Below are positions 63,368-64,000 of a DNA stretch of 64,000 bases, piece after piece. The notes under the pieces are model-generated. The model did not search any database. It had not been told where the DNA came from and saw nothing but the letters and a program-made list of their open reading frames with translations. Numbering within the stretch: the first letter of the stretch is position 1; each line of letters opens with the position of its first letter. The stretch is from Periplaneta americana (lineage: Eukaryota > Arthropoda > Insecta > Blattodea > Blattidae), in NCBI RefSeq assembly GCF_040183065.1, contig NC_091120.1, positions 14,500,708 to 14,564,707 on the forward strand, read 5' to 3'. The translations under genes and the position numbers were made by a program.

Positions 63368-63868
63368 CAGGGTGGAAGTGAAATAGCCTTGCAGATTTCC
63401 AGAGCGAATAGCTTATGTTATGTGTAGCAAAAACTATATCTTATTGGTGAAAAGTTTATGGTCTTTTTCAGATTTTTTTTTTCCAAATGTTTAACAATCT
63501 CTTATTGGGTAACTATTGCGAATAGGATCGTGATTTTTGTCCATATGGATAGGAAGTCTAATAAAGAATAATTTATACCTCTGGCGTATTTGAATAGCGT
63601 GAACGGTTTTCGTGTAAATTTAATTTTAAAACCTCTAAATTCAAGCCATTGCACGAAGCGAGCGAGTGGCAACGTTTCGGCAGAATGCAGCTTACGTACG
63701 GAGACTCACCGAGTTCGTTGACCTCTTACACCTGTATCACGAGTAGAACTTAATGTTCTAATTACCCGTACATTTAATCACAAAACGTAATAACTTATAA
63801 GTTTTCTATTAATTTACGTATACCCTATCGTCCCTTTCAATCTGCAAGGTTATTTCACGTTCATCCTG
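63368..63868. mobile_element. MITE family M3, 501 bp, TA target
   Basis: CAGGGTGGAAGTGAAATAGCCTTGCAGATT on the left and the inverse of TCTGCAAGGTTATTTCACGTTCATCCTG on the right (about 27 bp, five mismatches) are flanked by TA (63366-63367, 63869-63870). No protein-coding remnant. A non-autonomous Tc1/mariner-type origin is likely from the target and the CAGGGTG start. Confidence 0.8.
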
Positions 63869-63870
63869 TA

Positions 63871-64000
63871 TAATATGTAGTTTAGAGCAGACATACGGAT
63901 GAACATAGTAATTATATTTGATCCTGCCACCGTCGCTTTAATTTCCGGGAGCCAATCGCGTTGCAGGTCGGCTACATTTAAACGTGTGCGTCTTGTGATT
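63871..64000. other. No recognisable feature
   Basis: Window end. Nothing recognised. Confidence 0.35.

Overview
This window looks like repeat-filled nuclear DNA of an insect, most likely a cockroach or termite relative (Blattodea). It is AT-rich with many (AAT)n, (ATGT)n and (AAGT)n microsatellites, and it has no operons and no intact host gene. Almost everything recognisable is a transposable element, usually broken. The Blattodea guess rests on recalled similarity of the repeated LINE C-terminus ([20 protein letters not shown]) and of several tRNA-derived SINEs to cockroach and termite repeats. It is an inference that a database search could overturn.

Retroelements dominate. One RTE-like non-LTR family (family A, 3' tail of AAGT repeats) has more than a dozen copies: six 3' tails inside a microsatellite array (613-1788); fragments or longer copies at 5055, 6385, 15788, 27986, 29008, 33398, 37012, 43072, 44385 and 55243; and two internally deleted copies with both ends and target duplications (56214-57526 and 62368-63295). 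A second RTE-like family (B, GAAT tail) lies at 23940-24745 and 46424-46790, a third (C) at 13268-14070, a fourth 3' end (D) near 51510. Jockey/CR1-like LINE pieces lie at 9930, 49165-50295 and 60238-61226. A Penelope-like element with a GIY-YIG domain sits head-to-head with a truncated copy of itself at 39706-40740. At least seven tRNA-headed SINE types occur. Several share a central GGTTGAGG...CCTCAACC hairpin and a GCGTCGTTAAATAA-like 3' end.

DNA transposons, all defective, are often delimited by terminal inverted repeats (TIRs) and target-site duplications (TSDs). They include three hAT-type elements (3348-4288, 22743-23654, 53827-54743), a mariner (26403-27525), Tc1/mariner relatives (5567-6121, 8195-9099, 50397-50760, 47675-48640), a pogo-like element (17358-18240), three copies of a 181-bp MITE with about 9-bp duplications (51302, 59957, 61684) and other MITEs and foldbacks.

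Nested insertion is the main architecture: SINEs inside LINEs and microsatellites, a palindromic tRNA-Tyr-like retroposon inside an RTE copy, a MITE inside a Tc1-sized element, and a Penelope element between copies of a 480-bp repeat. The only candidates for host coding sequence are a GC-rich open segment at 34737-34939 and, more weakly, a GC-rich island at 42330-42620. No function can be assigned to either. Stretches where nothing could be recognised are listed as such.
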